NCBI RefSeq assembly: GCF_001424705.1
Contig: NZ_LMRA01000048.1
Span: forward strand, 1 to 64,000
From: Methylobacterium sp. Leaf465
GTDB lineage: Bacteria > Pseudomonadota > Alphaproteobacteria > Rhizobiales > Beijerinckiaceae
Direction of reading: 5' to 3'
Length of the DNA: 64,000 nucleotides
Below, piece after piece: positions 7,271 to 16,501 of the stretch. The notes under the pieces were generated by a model that saw nothing but the letters and a program-made list of their open reading frames with translations, did no database searches and had not been told where the DNA came from. The position numbers and the translations under genes were made by a program. Each line of letters starts with the position of its first letter. The stretch's first letter is position 1.

Positions 7271-7919
7271 TGCCGCGCGCCACGACCTGCTCACGGTGGC
7301 GCCCGCCGCCTGGGGCCCGCTGCTGGCGCAGCGGCCGGACCTCGACGGGATTCCCCATCTCGCCGATTGGGCCGCGTGCGGCTGGCCCGTGATCGTGCGC
7401 CGCCGCGGGCCCGGCGAGGATGTCACCCTGGTTCCGGCCGGGCTGCCGCTGCCGCCCTCCCTCGGCAAGCGCCGCATCGGCCTCACGCTTCCGCCCGCGG
7501 CTTTGCGCCCGCGCCCCGGCCTGACCCTGGCCGAGGCGCGGGCGGCCGCGCCCGCCGCCTGGCAGCCCGCCCTCGACGCGCTCCTGGCGCACGGGGCCGC
7601 CCATGGTCGCGTGCCCCGGGTGTTCGGTGGTCTGCTCTGGCAGGCCCTGACGGGTCTGCCCTACCTTTCCGCCACCTCCGACCTCGACCTGCTCTGGCCC
7701 GGTCCCGTCGGCCCGGCCTTCCTCGACGGCCTCGCCGATCTCGCGGCACAGGCGCCGATGCGCCTCGACGGCGAGATCGGCGTCGCCGACGGCTTCGCCG
7801 TAAGCTGGCGCGAGCTGCAGGCGGCCGGCCCCGGCGACACCGTCCTGGCCAAGGGCCTGGAGCGGCTGGAGCTCCGGCCCGTTTCGGCCCTTCGCGCCGC
7901 CCTGACGCTGGCGGCCTGA
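7263..7919 (+). CDS. mdcG: Phosphoribosyl-dephospho-CoA transferase (MdcC loading)
   Basis: 218 residues from a GTG at 7263 that overlaps the mdcE stop. No nearer ATG in this frame preserves the N-terminal homology (RDAARHDLLTV). MdcG attaches the prosthetic group made by MdcB to MdcC. The nucleotidyltransferase-like motif SDLDLLW places Asp140 and Asp142 at the expected catalytic/metal site, and RVFGGLLWQALTGLPYLSAT leads into it. Length is close to the family norm of about 210. Confidence 0.9.
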   Translation: MRDAARHDLLTVAPAAWGPLLAQRPDLDGIPHLADWAACGWPVIVRRRGPGEDVTLVPAGLPLPPSLGKRRIGLTLPPAALRPRPGLTLAEARAAAPAAWQPALDALLAHGAAHGRVPRVFGGLLWQALTGLPYLSATSDLDLLWPGPVGPAFLDGLADLAAQAPMRLDGEIGVADGFAVSWRELQAAGPGDTVLAKGLERLELRPVSALRAALTLAA

Positions 7920-7922
7920 GCC

Positions 7923-8801
7923 ATGCCGATGCGTGCCCTCTCGCCGATGCCCGCGGCTCCGTCGGAGACCCGGGTCCCCGCTGCGACTGTCGGCGGCCCG
8001 GACGCAATCGCCCGCCTCGCCACGCACTGCCTGCGCCTGGAGCTCGCCACCTATCCCAAGCCCGGCCTCGTCAGCCACGTGGACAGCGGCAGCCATGCCG
8101 ACATGGATGCGGGCACCTTCCGGGCGAGTGCCTCCGCCCTGGAGCCCTATTTCGCGGATCTGGCCGAGGCCGGCGCGGCCGGGGCCGGGATGGCGCATCT
8201 GCGCCGGATCGGCCTCGCGGCGGAGGCGGCGATGCGGGCGGCCACGGGGGGCGTGAACACCCACCGGGGCGCCATCTTCGGCCTGGGCCTCCTCGGCGCG
8301 GCGGCCGGCGCCCTGGGGCGGCGTCCGGCGGCCGGGAGCCTCGGCGCCCATGTCCGCGCACGCTACGCCGGTGCCATTCTGGACGGCCCCGAACTGCTGC
8401 ACGCGCCGGGTGCGCGGGCGCGGCGGCGGCACGGGGTCGGGGGCGCGCCGGCCGAGGCCGCGGCCGGCTTCCCGACCCTCTACGGCACCGGCCTGCCGGC
8501 CCTGCGCCGGGCCCGTGCCCGCCGTCCCAAGTCGCCCGAGGCGGCGCGGGTGGAGGCCTGCCTCGCCCTGGTCGCGGCCCTCGAGGACACCAACCTCCTG
8601 CATCGTGGCGGCCCGGAGGGGTTCGATTTCGCCCGGGCGGAAGCCGCCCGCTTCCTCGCCGAGGGCGGCATTGCCCGGGACGACTGGGTCTCACACGCGG
8701 AAGACCTGCACCGCGCCTTCGTCGCCCGCCGCCTCAGCCCCGGCGGAGCGGCCGACCTGCTGGCCATGACGCTGTTCGTCGACGCCTGGGAGCGACCATG
8801 A
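7923..8801 (+). CDS. mdcB: Triphosphoribosyl-dephospho-CoA synthase
   Basis: 292 residues, CitG/MdcB family. It makes the prosthetic-group precursor from dephospho-CoA and ATP. The signature LATYPKPGLVSHVDSGSHAD begins near residue 41, followed by GVNTHRGAIFGLGLL near 110 and LALVAALEDTNLLHRGG near 220. The Ala/Arg-rich part around residues 160-175 is unusually charged but keeps frame. It starts 3 nt after mdcG and is followed by mdcH after 13 nt. Confidence 0.92.
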   Translation: MPMRALSPMPAAPSETRVPAATVGGPDAIARLATHCLRLELATYPKPGLVSHVDSGSHADMDAGTFRASASALEPYFADLAEAGAAGAGMAHLRRIGLAAEAAMRAATGGVNTHRGAIFGLGLLGAAAGALGRRPAAGSLGAHVRARYAGAILDGPELLHAPGARARRRHGVGGAPAEAAAGFPTLYGTGLPALRRARARRPKSPEAARVEACLALVAALEDTNLLHRGGPEGFDFARAEAARFLAEGGIARDDWVSHAEDLHRAFVARRLSPGGAADLLAMTLFVDAWERP

Positions 8802-8814
8802 GCGTCGATCGCCC

Positions 8815-9738
8815 ATGACCCTCGCGGTCCTCCTCTCCGGCCAGGGCGGCCAGCATCCCGGGATGTTCGACCTCACGGCCGCCCTGCCCGAGGCGCAGGG
8901 CGTCTTCGCGGCCGCGGCCCCCCTGCTCGGTCAGGATCCGCGCGACCTCGTGCGCTCAGGGAAGGACCTGCACGCCAACCGGATCGGGCAGATCCTGTGC
9001 TGCGTGGCTGGCCTCGCCGCCTGGACCCTGGTGCGGAGGGCTCAGGCCGCCCGCGTCGTGGTGGTGGGCTACAGCATCGGCGATCTCGCGGCCTTCGGCT
9101 GCGCCGGCCTGTTCGCGCCCGAGACGGTGCTGCACCTCGCCGCCGCCCGCGCCGAGGCGATGGATGCGGCGGCCGGTCCCGGCTACGGCCTCGCCGGCCT
9201 GCGCGGCCTGCCTGCCGCGCGGGCCTTCGCCCTGGCCGAGGCGCAGGGGTGCCATCCGGCGATCCGCAACGCCGCCGACAGCGTGGTGGTGGGCGGCCCC
9301 GTCGCGGCGCTGGACGCCCTCTGCGCCCAGGCCCTTGCGGCGGGCGCGGCCCGGGCCGTTCGCCTGCCCGTCCACATTCCCTCGCACACGCCGCTCCTGG
9401 CCGAGGCCTCGGCGCGCTTCGCCGAGCGGCTGGCGCAGGCTCCCCTGGCGACCCCGCCGCGTCCGGCCCCGCGCCTCCTCAGCGGCCTCGACGGAGCGGC
9501 GGTGTTCCGGCCGGAGGCGGGCCTGCCCAAGCTTGCCGCGCAGGTGGCGCAGACCCTGGACTGGGCCGCCTGCCTGGAGGGCGTCGGTGAGTTCGGCGCG
9601 ACCCGGGTGCTCGAACTCGGCCCCGGCCACGCCCTCGCCACCATGGCCCGCGCGGCCCTGCCCGAGGCGCGGGTTCATGCGCTGGAGGACTTTCGCCAGC
9701 CCGCCGGCGTGGTGCAATGGATACGCGACGGGGCCTGA
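8815..9738 (+). CDS. mdcH: Malonyl-CoA:ACP transacylase, epsilon subunit
   Basis: 307 residues, FabD-like. It primes the decarboxylase by moving malonyl from CoA to the carrier protein. The N-terminal LLSGQGGQHPGMF loop and the nucleophile elbow GYSIGDLAAFG with Ser87 are clear. VHIPSHTPLL supplies the conserved histidine region, and LELGPGHALATMA the C-terminal motif. It ends the mdc operon; the next gene begins 27 nt later on the same strand and may be read through. Confidence 0.92.
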   Translation: MTLAVLLSGQGGQHPGMFDLTAALPEAQGVFAAAAPLLGQDPRDLVRSGKDLHANRIGQILCCVAGLAAWTLVRRAQAARVVVVGYSIGDLAAFGCAGLFAPETVLHLAAARAEAMDAAAGPGYGLAGLRGLPAARAFALAEAQGCHPAIRNAADSVVVGGPVAALDALCAQALAAGAARAVRLPVHIPSHTPLLAEASARFAERLAQAPLATPPRPAPRLLSGLDGAAVFRPEAGLPKLAAQVAQTLDWAACLEGVGEFGATRVLELGPGHALATMARAALPEARVHALEDFRQPAGVVQWIRDGA

Positions 9739-9765
9739 GCGCCCCTGATGGAGTGGAATGCCACG

Positions 9766-10770
9766 ATGCAGTACCGCAATCTCGGCCGCTCGGGCCTCAA
9801 GGTCTCGCCGCTCTGCCTCGGCACCATGATGTTCGGCGGCCCCACCGACGAGGCCACCGCCGGCCGCATCATCGACAGCGCCCGGGGCGCCGGCATCAAC
9901 TTCCTCGACACCGCCGACGTCTACAACGAGGGCCGCTCCGAGGAGGTGGTGGGCCGGGCGCTTCGCCGGGACCGCGAGGCCTGGGTGCTCGCCACCAAGG
10001 TCGCCAACCCGATGGGACCGGGCCCCAACGACCGGGGCCTGTCGCGCCCCCACGTGCTGCGCGCCGCCGAGGCCAGCCTGAAGCGGCTCGGCACCGACGT
10101 GATCGACATCTACTACCTCCACAAGGAGGACCACACGACGCCGCTCTCCGAGACCATCGGCGCCATCGCGCTCCTCGTGCGCCAGGGCAAGATCCGTTAC
10201 TTCGGCGTCTCCAACTACCGGGCCTGGCGGGTCGCCGAGATCTGCCGCCTGTGCGACGACCTCGGTATCGACCGGCCCGTGGTCAGCCAGCCTTACTACA
10301 ACGCCCTGAACCGGATGCCCGAGACCGAGCACCTGCCGGCCTGCGCCCATTACGGCCTCGGCGTGGTGCCGTACTCGCCGCTGGCCCGCGGCGTGCTCAC
10401 CGCCAAATACGATCCCGATGCCCCGCCCCCCGAGGGCACCCGCGCGGGGCGCCAGGACACCCGCATGATGCAGACGGAGTGGCGCCCGGAATCCCTGGTG
10501 ATCGCCCGGATTTTCCAGGCCCATGCGGCCGCGCGGGGCCTGACGGCGGGGCAGTTCGCAGTGAACTGGGTGCTGGCCAACCGCACCGTCACCTCGGTCA
10601 TCGCCGGGCCGCGCACGGAGGCGCAGTGGGACGCGTATCTGGGCGCGCTGGGCTACACCTTCACGGACGAGGACGAGGCCCTCGTCGACGCCCACGTCGT
10701 CACCGGCCACTCCTCGACGCCGGGCTACAACGACCCGGCCTACCCGATCGAGGGCCGCGTGCGGGGCTGA
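9766..10770 (+). CDS. Aldo/keto reductase
   Basis: 334 residues from the ATG at 9766, chosen for its GGAG at 9750-9753 and because homology begins MQYRNLGRSGLKVSPLCLG. An in-frame ATG at 9748 would add six residues. The AKR tetrad is visible: Asp in FLDTADVYNEGRSEE, Tyr in that motif, Lys in VLATKVANPMG, and His in YYLHKEDHTTP. The C-terminal NADP-binding region (VIAGPRTEAQWD) is present. It is cytosolic and NADPH-dependent by family. The substrate is unknown; position after mdcH may mean co-transcription, but no malonate step needs it. Confidence 0.88.
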   Translation: MQYRNLGRSGLKVSPLCLGTMMFGGPTDEATAGRIIDSARGAGINFLDTADVYNEGRSEEVVGRALRRDREAWVLATKVANPMGPGPNDRGLSRPHVLRAAEASLKRLGTDVIDIYYLHKEDHTTPLSETIGAIALLVRQGKIRYFGVSNYRAWRVAEICRLCDDLGIDRPVVSQPYYNALNRMPETEHLPACAHYGLGVVPYSPLARGVLTAKYDPDAPPPEGTRAGRQDTRMMQTEWRPESLVIARIFQAHAAARGLTAGQFAVNWVLANRTVTSVIAGPRTEAQWDAYLGALGYTFTDEDEALVDAHVVTGHSSTPGYNDPAYPIEGRVRG

Positions 10771-10802
10771 GGGCGTTCCGCAGGGATCCCCCCGAGGCCG
10801 CT

Positions 10803-10838
10803 CGCGTGTCCCTCCCCCGCAAGGGATCGGGACACGCG
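10803..10838. terminator. Hairpin between convergent genes
   Basis: CGCGTGTCCC at 10803-10812 pairs exactly with GGGACACGCG at 10829-10838 over a 16-nt loop. It lies between the aldo/keto reductase stop and the convergent denD stop, so it may serve both. There is no T tract, so the call rests on position and stem strength. Confidence 0.45.
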
Positions 10839-10863
10839 TCGTCGCCGAAAGGGCGTCGTTCGC

Positions 10864-11823
10864 TCAGCCCTGCGTCTCGGCCAGATGCAGCGCCACCAGG
10901 GCATCGAAGCTGGCATCGCCCTCGAAGCCCAGGTCCAGGGCGCGGCGCGTGTCGAAGGCCTCCGGCCAGGTCTCCACGATGGCCTGGATGGCCGGATTCG
11001 GTTCGCGCCGGATCAGCGCCACCGCTCTGTCCCCGCCCACGCGGCGCAGGGCCTCGATCTCGTCGGCCACCGTCGCCGAGATTCCCGGCATGGTCAGGCT
11101 GCGGCGCAGGCCGAGGGGCGCGAGGTCGATGCGGGCGGCATGCAGGAGGTATTGCGTGGCCGAAAGCGGGCTGGCGAACCAGTGGCGCACGGTATCGGGC
11201 ACCGGCAGGATCGCTTGCCTGCCGGCCAGCGGCTCGCGGATGATCCCGGAGAAGAACCCGGACGCCGCCTTGTTCGGCTTGCCCGGCCGCACGCAGATGG
11301 TGGGCAGGCGCAGGCCGATGCCGTCCAGGAAGCCGCGCCGGCTGTAGTCAGCGAGCAGCAGTTCGCCCATCGCCTTCTGAGTGCCGTAGGAGGTGGCCGG
11401 CGTCAGGATCATGTCGTCCGGGATCACGCCCGGGAGCGGCGGCCCGAACACGGCCAGCGACGAGGTGAAGACCACGCGGGGACGATAGCCCTCGGCGACG
11501 TGGGCCTGCCGGATGGCCTCGAGGAGCAGCCGGGTGGCGTCGAGATTGACCCGGTAGCCCTTCTCCAGATCGGCCTCCGCCTCGCCCGAGACGATCGCCG
11601 CGAGGTGGAAGATCACGTCCGGTCGGCCCGCGATGGCGGCCTCCGCCGCGCCGGGCACGGAGAGGTCGGCGGCAGCCGTGACGACGGAGCCGGTGAAGCC
11701 CGCCGGGGCGGTCGGCTCCACCACGTCGACCAGGGTGAGGGCGCGGGCATCGCCCTGCGTGGCGAGGGCGTCGGTCAGGCGCCGGCCGATCATGCCGGCG
11801 GCGCCGAGGATCAGTGCGTGCAT
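10864..11823 (-). CDS. denD: D-erythronate dehydrogenase-like NAD epimerase/dehydrogenase
   Basis: 319 residues of the extended short-chain dehydrogenase fold. The NAD site is GAAGMIGRRL (residues 7-16), with FHLAAIVSGEAEADLEKGYR following and the catalytic Tyr/Lys in SYGTQKAMGE. ICVRPGKPNKAASGFFSGII is typical of the DenD subgroup. It would oxidise D-erythronate to 2-oxo-tetronate. It is last in a minus-strand run with otnK and otnI, 17 nt after otnK, which supports the sugar-acid role over a generic sugar epimerase. Confidence 0.85.
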   Translation of the reverse strand: MHALILGAAGMIGRRLTDALATQGDARALTLVDVVEPTAPAGFTGSVVTAAADLSVPGAAEAAIAGRPDVIFHLAAIVSGEAEADLEKGYRVNLDATRLLLEAIRQAHVAEGYRPRVVFTSSLAVFGPPLPGVIPDDMILTPATSYGTQKAMGELLLADYSRRGFLDGIGLRLPTICVRPGKPNKAASGFFSGIIREPLAGRQAILPVPDTVRHWFASPLSATQYLLHAARIDLAPLGLRRSLTMPGISATVADEIEALRRVGGDRAVALIRREPNPAIQAIVETWPEAFDTRRALDLGFEGDASFDALVALHLAETQG

Positions 11824-11840
11824 GGGTCGTCCTTTCAGGC

Positions 11841-13127
11841 TCAGCGCATCAGGTCGAGGGCGCGGGAGAAGAAGTCGCGGCCGCCGAAATTGCCGGATTT
11901 GAGGGCGAGCAGCATGGGCTCACCCTGCCCCATCGTGCGCAGCACCGGCACCCCGGCGGCGATCTCGGGCCCGAGGCGGAAGGCCTTCAGCCCGAGCCGG
12001 TCCACGACCGCCCCCGACGTCTCGCCGCCCGCCACTACGAGGCGGCGCACGCCGTGCGCCACCAGGCCTTCCGCGATGCGGGCCAGCGCGTCCTCGAGGG
12101 CGTGGCCGACCCGGTCGCCGCCGTGGCGCGCCTGGAGGGCCCGCACGGTCTCGGGCTCGGCGCTGCTGGCGATGAGGACGGGGCCGGCGCCGACGTGCTC
12201 GCCGGCCCAGGCCAGGACGGCCGCGATCTCGGCCTCGGTCTCGGCCTCGCCGACGAGCATCCGCTCGGGGTCGAGGCGGCGCACCGGCATCAGGGCCTCG
12301 GCCGCCGTGATCTGGCCGAGGGTCGCCTGTGAGCAACTGCCGGCGAGGCAGGCGGAGAGCCCCCCCACGGGCGCGCCGAGATCCGCCGCGCTGTCCGGCG
12401 CGGCGGCACGCCCGGTCGCGACCAGGGCCCGGGCGAGGCCGAGGCCGAGGCCCGAGGCGCCCACCGACACCCGCTGGCCGAGCGCCGCCGTGCCCAGGGT
12501 CTCGAGGTCGGCCTCCACCACCGCATCCGCGATGGCCGCGCCGATCCCCTCGGCAGCGAGCGCGTCGAGGCGCGCGGCGACGGCGTCCGGCCCCTTCGCC
12601 ACGGTGGCGAAATCCACCAGACCCACGGGCGACGCGCTCTGGCGGCCCAGCACCCGCACGAGGTTGGCGTCCCGCATCGGGTTGAGGGGATGGTCCTTGA
12701 GCGGGCTCTCGTTCAGCGGCATCGCGCCGACGAACAGGTTGCCCTGGTAGACGGTGCGCCCCGTTTCCGGGAAGGCGGGGGTGACGAGGGCGATGGCCTC
12801 GCCCGCCTCGCCCCGCAGGGCGTCCAGGACGGGTCCGATATTGCCCGCGTCGGTGGAATCGAAGGTCGAGCAGATCTTGAACAGGACGTGGGCGGCGCCC
12901 CGTCCGCGCAGCCAGGCCTCGGCCGCGCGGGTGCGCACCACGGCTTCCGCGGCCGGGATGGAGCGGCTCTTCAGGGCCACCACCACGGCCTCGACACCGG
13001 CCAGATCGAGGTCGTCGGCGGGGATGCCGATGGTCTGCACCGTGCGCAGGCCCCCCTTGCTGAGCGTGTTGGCGAGGTCCGAGGCGCCGGTATAGTCGTC
13101 GGCCACCGATCCGAGGGCGAGGCTCAT
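11841..13127 (-). CDS. otnK: 3-oxo-tetronate kinase (four-carbon acid sugar kinase)
   Basis: 428 residues, DUF1537 kinase family. N-terminal GSVADDYTGASDLANTLSKG is the D-D-x-TGA-x-D substrate motif. FKICSTFDSTDAGNIGPVLD comes near residue 84, and the C-terminal nucleotide-binding part has VVAGGETSGAVVDRLG with LKSGNFGG near the end. It phosphorylates 3-oxo-tetronate at C4 for OtnC. The start overlaps the otnI stop by 4 nt. Confidence 0.9.
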   Translation of the reverse strand: MSLALGSVADDYTGASDLANTLSKGGLRTVQTIGIPADDLDLAGVEAVVVALKSRSIPAAEAVVRTRAAEAWLRGRGAAHVLFKICSTFDSTDAGNIGPVLDALRGEAGEAIALVTPAFPETGRTVYQGNLFVGAMPLNESPLKDHPLNPMRDANLVRVLGRQSASPVGLVDFATVAKGPDAVAARLDALAAEGIGAAIADAVVEADLETLGTAALGQRVSVGASGLGLGLARALVATGRAAAPDSAADLGAPVGGLSACLAGSCSQATLGQITAAEALMPVRRLDPERMLVGEAETEAEIAAVLAWAGEHVGAGPVLIASSAEPETVRALQARHGGDRVGHALEDALARIAEGLVAHGVRRLVVAGGETSGAVVDRLGLKAFRLGPEIAAGVPVLRTMGQGEPMLLALKSGNFGGRDFFSRALDLMR

Positions 13128-13921
13128 CGGGTGCCCTCCCGGACCTGCGAGGCGCGGTAGGGCTCGAACCAGCCCAGGCCCTCCCCGGTGCCGCCGGCCG
13201 GGTTGTACTCGCAGCCGACGAAGCCCGCGTAGCCGAGGTAGTCCAGTTCGGCGAAGAGGAAGGCGTCGTTCATCTCGCCGGTGCCGGGCTCGTTCCGGGC
13301 GGGGACGCTGGCGGTCTGGACGTGCCCGACCATCGGCATCAGGTCGCGCAGGCGGGTGGTCACGTCCCCGTGCAGGATCTGGCAGTGGTAGAGGTCGAAC
13401 TGCAGCTTCAGGTTCGGCAGGGCCAGGTCGCGGATGAGGTCGGCGGCCATGTCGAAGTCGTTGAGGAAGTAGCCCGGCATGTTGCGGGCGTTGATCGGCT
13501 CCAGCACGAGGTCGAGGCCTTCGCGGCCGACGCGCTCGGCGGTCCAGGCCACGGCCCGGCGATAGGCGTCCTGCGCCGCCGGATCGCGCGCATCCGCCAT
13601 GCCGGCCATGAGGTGGAGCCGGGCGACGCCCGTGGCCTTGGCGTAGGTCAGGCCGGTCTCGACGCCCGCCTGCAGCTCGGCGAACCGGTCCGGCAGGGCG
13701 GCGAGGCCGCGCTCGCCCGCCGCCCAGTCGCCCGGCGGCAGGTTGAACAGGGCCTGGGTCAGCCCGAACCGCGCCAGGCGCTCGGCGATGGCCTCGGGCG
13801 GATGATCGTAGGGGAAGAGGAACTCCACGGCGGTGAAGCCCGCCTCCGCGGCGGCGGCGAAGCGGTCGAGGAACGGCCGCTCCGTGAACATCAGCGTGAG
13901 ATTGGCGGCAAAACGCGGCAT
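13124..13921 (-). CDS. otnI: 2-oxo-tetronate isomerase (hydroxypyruvate isomerase family)
   Basis: 265 residues of a xylose-isomerase-like TIM barrel. MPRFAANLTLMFTERPFLDR opens the family. LVLEPINARNMPGYFLND holds a metal-binding glutamate, and FDLYHCQILHGDV plus GCEYNPAGGTGEGLGWF complete the active-site set of the Hyi/OtnI group. It converts 2-oxo-tetronate to 3-oxo-tetronate. Hyi proper is possible by sequence, but neighbouring otnK, ltnD, denD and otnC favour OtnI. It lies 14 nt after ltnD. Confidence 0.88.
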   Translation of the reverse strand: MPRFAANLTLMFTERPFLDRFAAAAEAGFTAVEFLFPYDHPPEAIAERLARFGLTQALFNLPPGDWAAGERGLAALPDRFAELQAGVETGLTYAKATGVARLHLMAGMADARDPAAQDAYRRAVAWTAERVGREGLDLVLEPINARNMPGYFLNDFDMAADLIRDLALPNLKLQFDLYHCQILHGDVTTRLRDLMPMVGHVQTASVPARNEPGTGEMNDAFLFAELDYLGYAGFVGCEYNPAGGTGEGLGWFEPYRASQVREGTR

Positions 13922-13935
13922 CGGCTCTTCTCCCT

Positions 13936-14853
13936 TCAGGCCTTGGGCGACGGCAGGGTGACGCCGGCCACCTGGGCGTAGAGGCGGGCCACCGAGGCGT
14001 CGTCGTCCCGGCCCATGCCGGAGCCGGACGCCATCAGGAACATCTGTAGCGCGGCGGCGGCCACCGGCACGGGGTATGTCTCCGCCCGCGCCATGTCCTG
14101 CACGATGCCCAGATCCTTGACGAAGATGTCGACCGCGCTTCTCGGGCTGTAATCGCCGTCGAGGACGTGCGGCATGCGGTTCTCGAACATCCAGGAATTG
14201 CCGGCCGACGCCGTGATGACCTCGTAGACCTTGCGGAGATCCAAGCCCTGCTTGGCGGCAAAGCTCATGGCCTCGCTGGCGGCGGCGATGTGCACGCCGG
14301 CAAGCAACTGGTTGATCATCTTGAAGGCGGCACCCTGCCCGGCCGCGTCGCCGAGCTCGTAGAGCTTGCCGGCCATGGCGTGAAGGGCTGGGCGGGCCGC
14401 GTCGAAGGCCGCCTGCGTGCCGGAGGCCAGGAAGGTGAGTTCGCCCTCGGCCGCGCGGACGGCGCCGCCGCTCATCGGCGCGTCGAGGTAGTGGCGGCCG
14501 GTCTCCTCCAGGCGGGCCGCGAGGCGCCGGGCGACGGCCGGGTCCATGGTGGCCGAGGAGACGAACACCGCGCCCGCCCGCATGTTCTCTGCAGCGCCGC
14601 CGGGCCCGAACAGCACGGCCTCGGTCTGGGCGGCGTTGACCACGACGCAGACCACGACATCGGCGCCCTCCGCCGCCGCCGCGGGGTTCGCCGCCGCCTG
14701 CCCGCCGGTCGCGGCGAAGCGCGCGACGGCGTCCGCGTCCACGTCGCAGGCCGCGACGGCGAAGCCGGCCCGGAGGAGCGAACCGGCCATGCCGGCGCCC
14801 ATGGAGCCGAGGCCGATCACGGCGGCCCGCTGGGTCTGGGTGTTGATGCTCAT
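13936..14853 (-). CDS. ltnD: L-threonate dehydrogenase (beta-hydroxyacid dehydrogenase family)
   Basis: 305 residues from the ATG at 14853; an upstream ATG adds 13 residues with no homology. The NAD site is VIGLGSMGAGMAGSLL. The substrate-binding DAPMSGGAVRAAEGELTFLA and the catalytic lysine region GAAFKMINQLLAGVHIAAAS are clear. It oxidises L-threonate at C2 to 2-oxo-tetronate. Having this enzyme together with denD lets the locus take both C4 acid epimers into one downstream path. Confidence 0.88.
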   Translation of the reverse strand: MSINTQTQRAAVIGLGSMGAGMAGSLLRAGFAVAACDVDADAVARFAATGGQAAANPAAAAEGADVVVCVVVNAAQTEAVLFGPGGAAENMRAGAVFVSSATMDPAVARRLAARLEETGRHYLDAPMSGGAVRAAEGELTFLASGTQAAFDAARPALHAMAGKLYELGDAAGQGAAFKMINQLLAGVHIAAASEAMSFAAKQGLDLRKVYEVITASAGNSWMFENRMPHVLDGDYSPRSAVDIFVKDLGIVQDMARAETYPVPVAAAALQMFLMASGSGMGRDDDASVARLYAQVAGVTLPSPKA

Positions 14854-14997
14854 GGGGACCTGTTCATGGGAGGGAGGGATCGGAGCGGGCAAATCGAAAC
14901 GACGGTGCTGCGACCCATCCCGTCATCCCGGGCTCGCCTGCGGCGCCCCGGGATGACGGTGCGGGCTTCGGAGCCGCCGGCCGTCGGCGCAGCCGTC

Positions 14998-16314
14998 TCA
15001 GCGGTTGACCACCTGCTTCGGGGTGACGAACACGCAGACCGCGCCGATCACCAGCATGCCGGCCAGCGCGTACATGCCGGCGGCGGTGCTGCCCGTGGAA
15101 TCGCGCAGGGCGCCGATGACGTAGGGGCTGGCAAAGCCCGCGAGGTTGCCCACCGAGTTGATCAGCGCGATTCCGGCGGCCGCCCCCGCGCCGCTGAGGA
15201 AGGCGGTGGGCAGGGACCAGAACAGGGGTGCGCAGGTGAGCACGCCGCCGGCGGCCACGGCGAGCGCCGCGATGGCCACGACGGTGCTCCCCGTGCTGGC
15301 GGCGACCACGAAGCCCACCGCGCCGCAGAGGGCCGGGACGATGAGGTGCCAGCGGCGCTCGCGCATCCGGTCGGCGCTGCGGCCGAGCAGGATCATCACG
15401 AAGACCGCGAACAGGAACGGGATCGCGCTGACGAGGCCGATGTTCAGGTTGCCCTGGATGCCGGACGCCTTGACGATGGTGGGCATCCAGAAGGTCAGTC
15501 CGTACTGGCCGGTGACGAAGGCGAAGTAGATCAGGCTCATGAACCAGATCCGCCCGTTGCAGAACACGGTGGCGATGGAGTGGGGGCTCTGCTCCTTGCC
15601 GGCGCCGTCGGCGGCGATGTCGCGCTCGATGACCTGCTTCTCGGCGGCGGTGAGCCACTTGGCTTCGGAGGGGCGGTTGTCGAGGTAGAAGAACACCGCG
15701 AGACCCACCAGCACCGCCGGCACCGCCTCGATCAGGAACATCCACTGCCAGCCCGACAGGCCGTAGGTGCCGTTGAAGGCGTCCATGATCCAGCCGGAGA
15801 GCGGGTTGCCGAAGATGCCCGAGACGGGAATCGCCGACATGAACACGGCGATCACGCGGGCGCGGCGATGGGCCGGGAACCAGGTCGTGGTGTAGAGGAT
15901 CACGCCCGGGTAGAAGCCCGCCTCGGCCAGGCCGAGCAGAAAGCGCATGATGTAGAACGAGGTGGCCGAGTTCACGAACATGAACCCGGCGGAGATGATA
16001 CCCCAGGTGATCATGATGCGGGCGATCCAGACCCGGGCGCCGACCCGGTGCAGGATCACGTTCGAGGGCACCTCGAACAGGAAGTAGCCGATGAAGAACA
16101 GGCCGGCGCCGAGGCCGTAGACGGTTTCGCTGAAGCCCAGCTCCTGGGACATCTGCAGCTTGGCGAAGCCGACGTTCACGCGGTCGAGATAGGCGACCAC
16201 GTAGCAGAGCATCAGGAACGGCACGAGCCGCCAGAACACTTTGCGATAGGTCTGTTCGACGAAATCCGCCGCGGGCGCATCGACGCCCCGCGCGGTTGCG
16301 GCCTGAACGCTCAT
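14998..16314 (-). CDS. MFS anion:cation symporter, likely C4 sugar-acid uptake
   Basis: 438 residues from the ATG at 16314, which has a near-perfect AGGAGG. A longer start at 16365 adds 17 residues without an RBS. About 12 membrane helices are present. Features of the ACS family: MLCYVVAYLDRVNVGFAKLQ in helix 1, FLLGLAEAGFYPGVILYTTT between helices 4 and 5, and GRSADRMRERRWH between the halves. It is first in the minus-strand transcript ahead of ltnD, otnI, otnK and denD, so erythronate/threonate uptake is the likely role. Confidence 0.88.
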   Translation of the reverse strand: MSVQAATARGVDAPAADFVEQTYRKVFWRLVPFLMLCYVVAYLDRVNVGFAKLQMSQELGFSETVYGLGAGLFFIGYFLFEVPSNVILHRVGARVWIARIMITWGIISAGFMFVNSATSFYIMRFLLGLAEAGFYPGVILYTTTWFPAHRRARVIAVFMSAIPVSGIFGNPLSGWIMDAFNGTYGLSGWQWMFLIEAVPAVLVGLAVFFYLDNRPSEAKWLTAAEKQVIERDIAADGAGKEQSPHSIATVFCNGRIWFMSLIYFAFVTGQYGLTFWMPTIVKASGIQGNLNIGLVSAIPFLFAVFVMILLGRSADRMRERRWHLIVPALCGAVGFVVAASTGSTVVAIAALAVAAGGVLTCAPLFWSLPTAFLSGAGAAAGIALINSVGNLAGFASPYVIGALRDSTGSTAAGMYALAGMLVIGAVCVFVTPKQVVNR

Positions 16315-16387
16315 GTTTCCTCCTGCCGGCGCGCGTTGCACGTCGCCGTTCTGGCGTTGCACCATCTTGTTGCGGCACTACTCGTTG

Positions 16388-16401
16388 TGGCAGCGCTTGC
16401 A
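16388..16401. promoter_or_regulatory. Candidate LacI operator O1
   Basis: TGGCAGCGCTTGCA differs from the perfect palindrome at 16419-16432 at two positions. The centres are 31 bp apart, about three helical turns, so two dimers would sit on the same DNA face. It lies 74 nt upstream of the MFS gene start. Confidence 0.5.
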
Positions 16402-16418
16402 TCTTGCGTAACAGATGA

Positions 16419-16432
16419 TGGCAGCGCTGCCA
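16419..16432. promoter_or_regulatory. Candidate LacI operator O2 (perfect palindrome)
   Basis: TGGCAGCGCTGCCA is a perfect 14-bp palindrome with the central CG step typical of LacI/PurR-type operators. It is located between the divergent MFS and lacI-family genes, 70 bp before the regulator start. Binding there would control both directions and the regulator itself. Confidence 0.6.
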
Positions 16433-16501
16433 ATCTCATTGTTGCGGCCAACTAAGCTTGCTATGGGCTGTGCAGCCCGGGACCGGAGATGAAGGTCGAC
16501 G

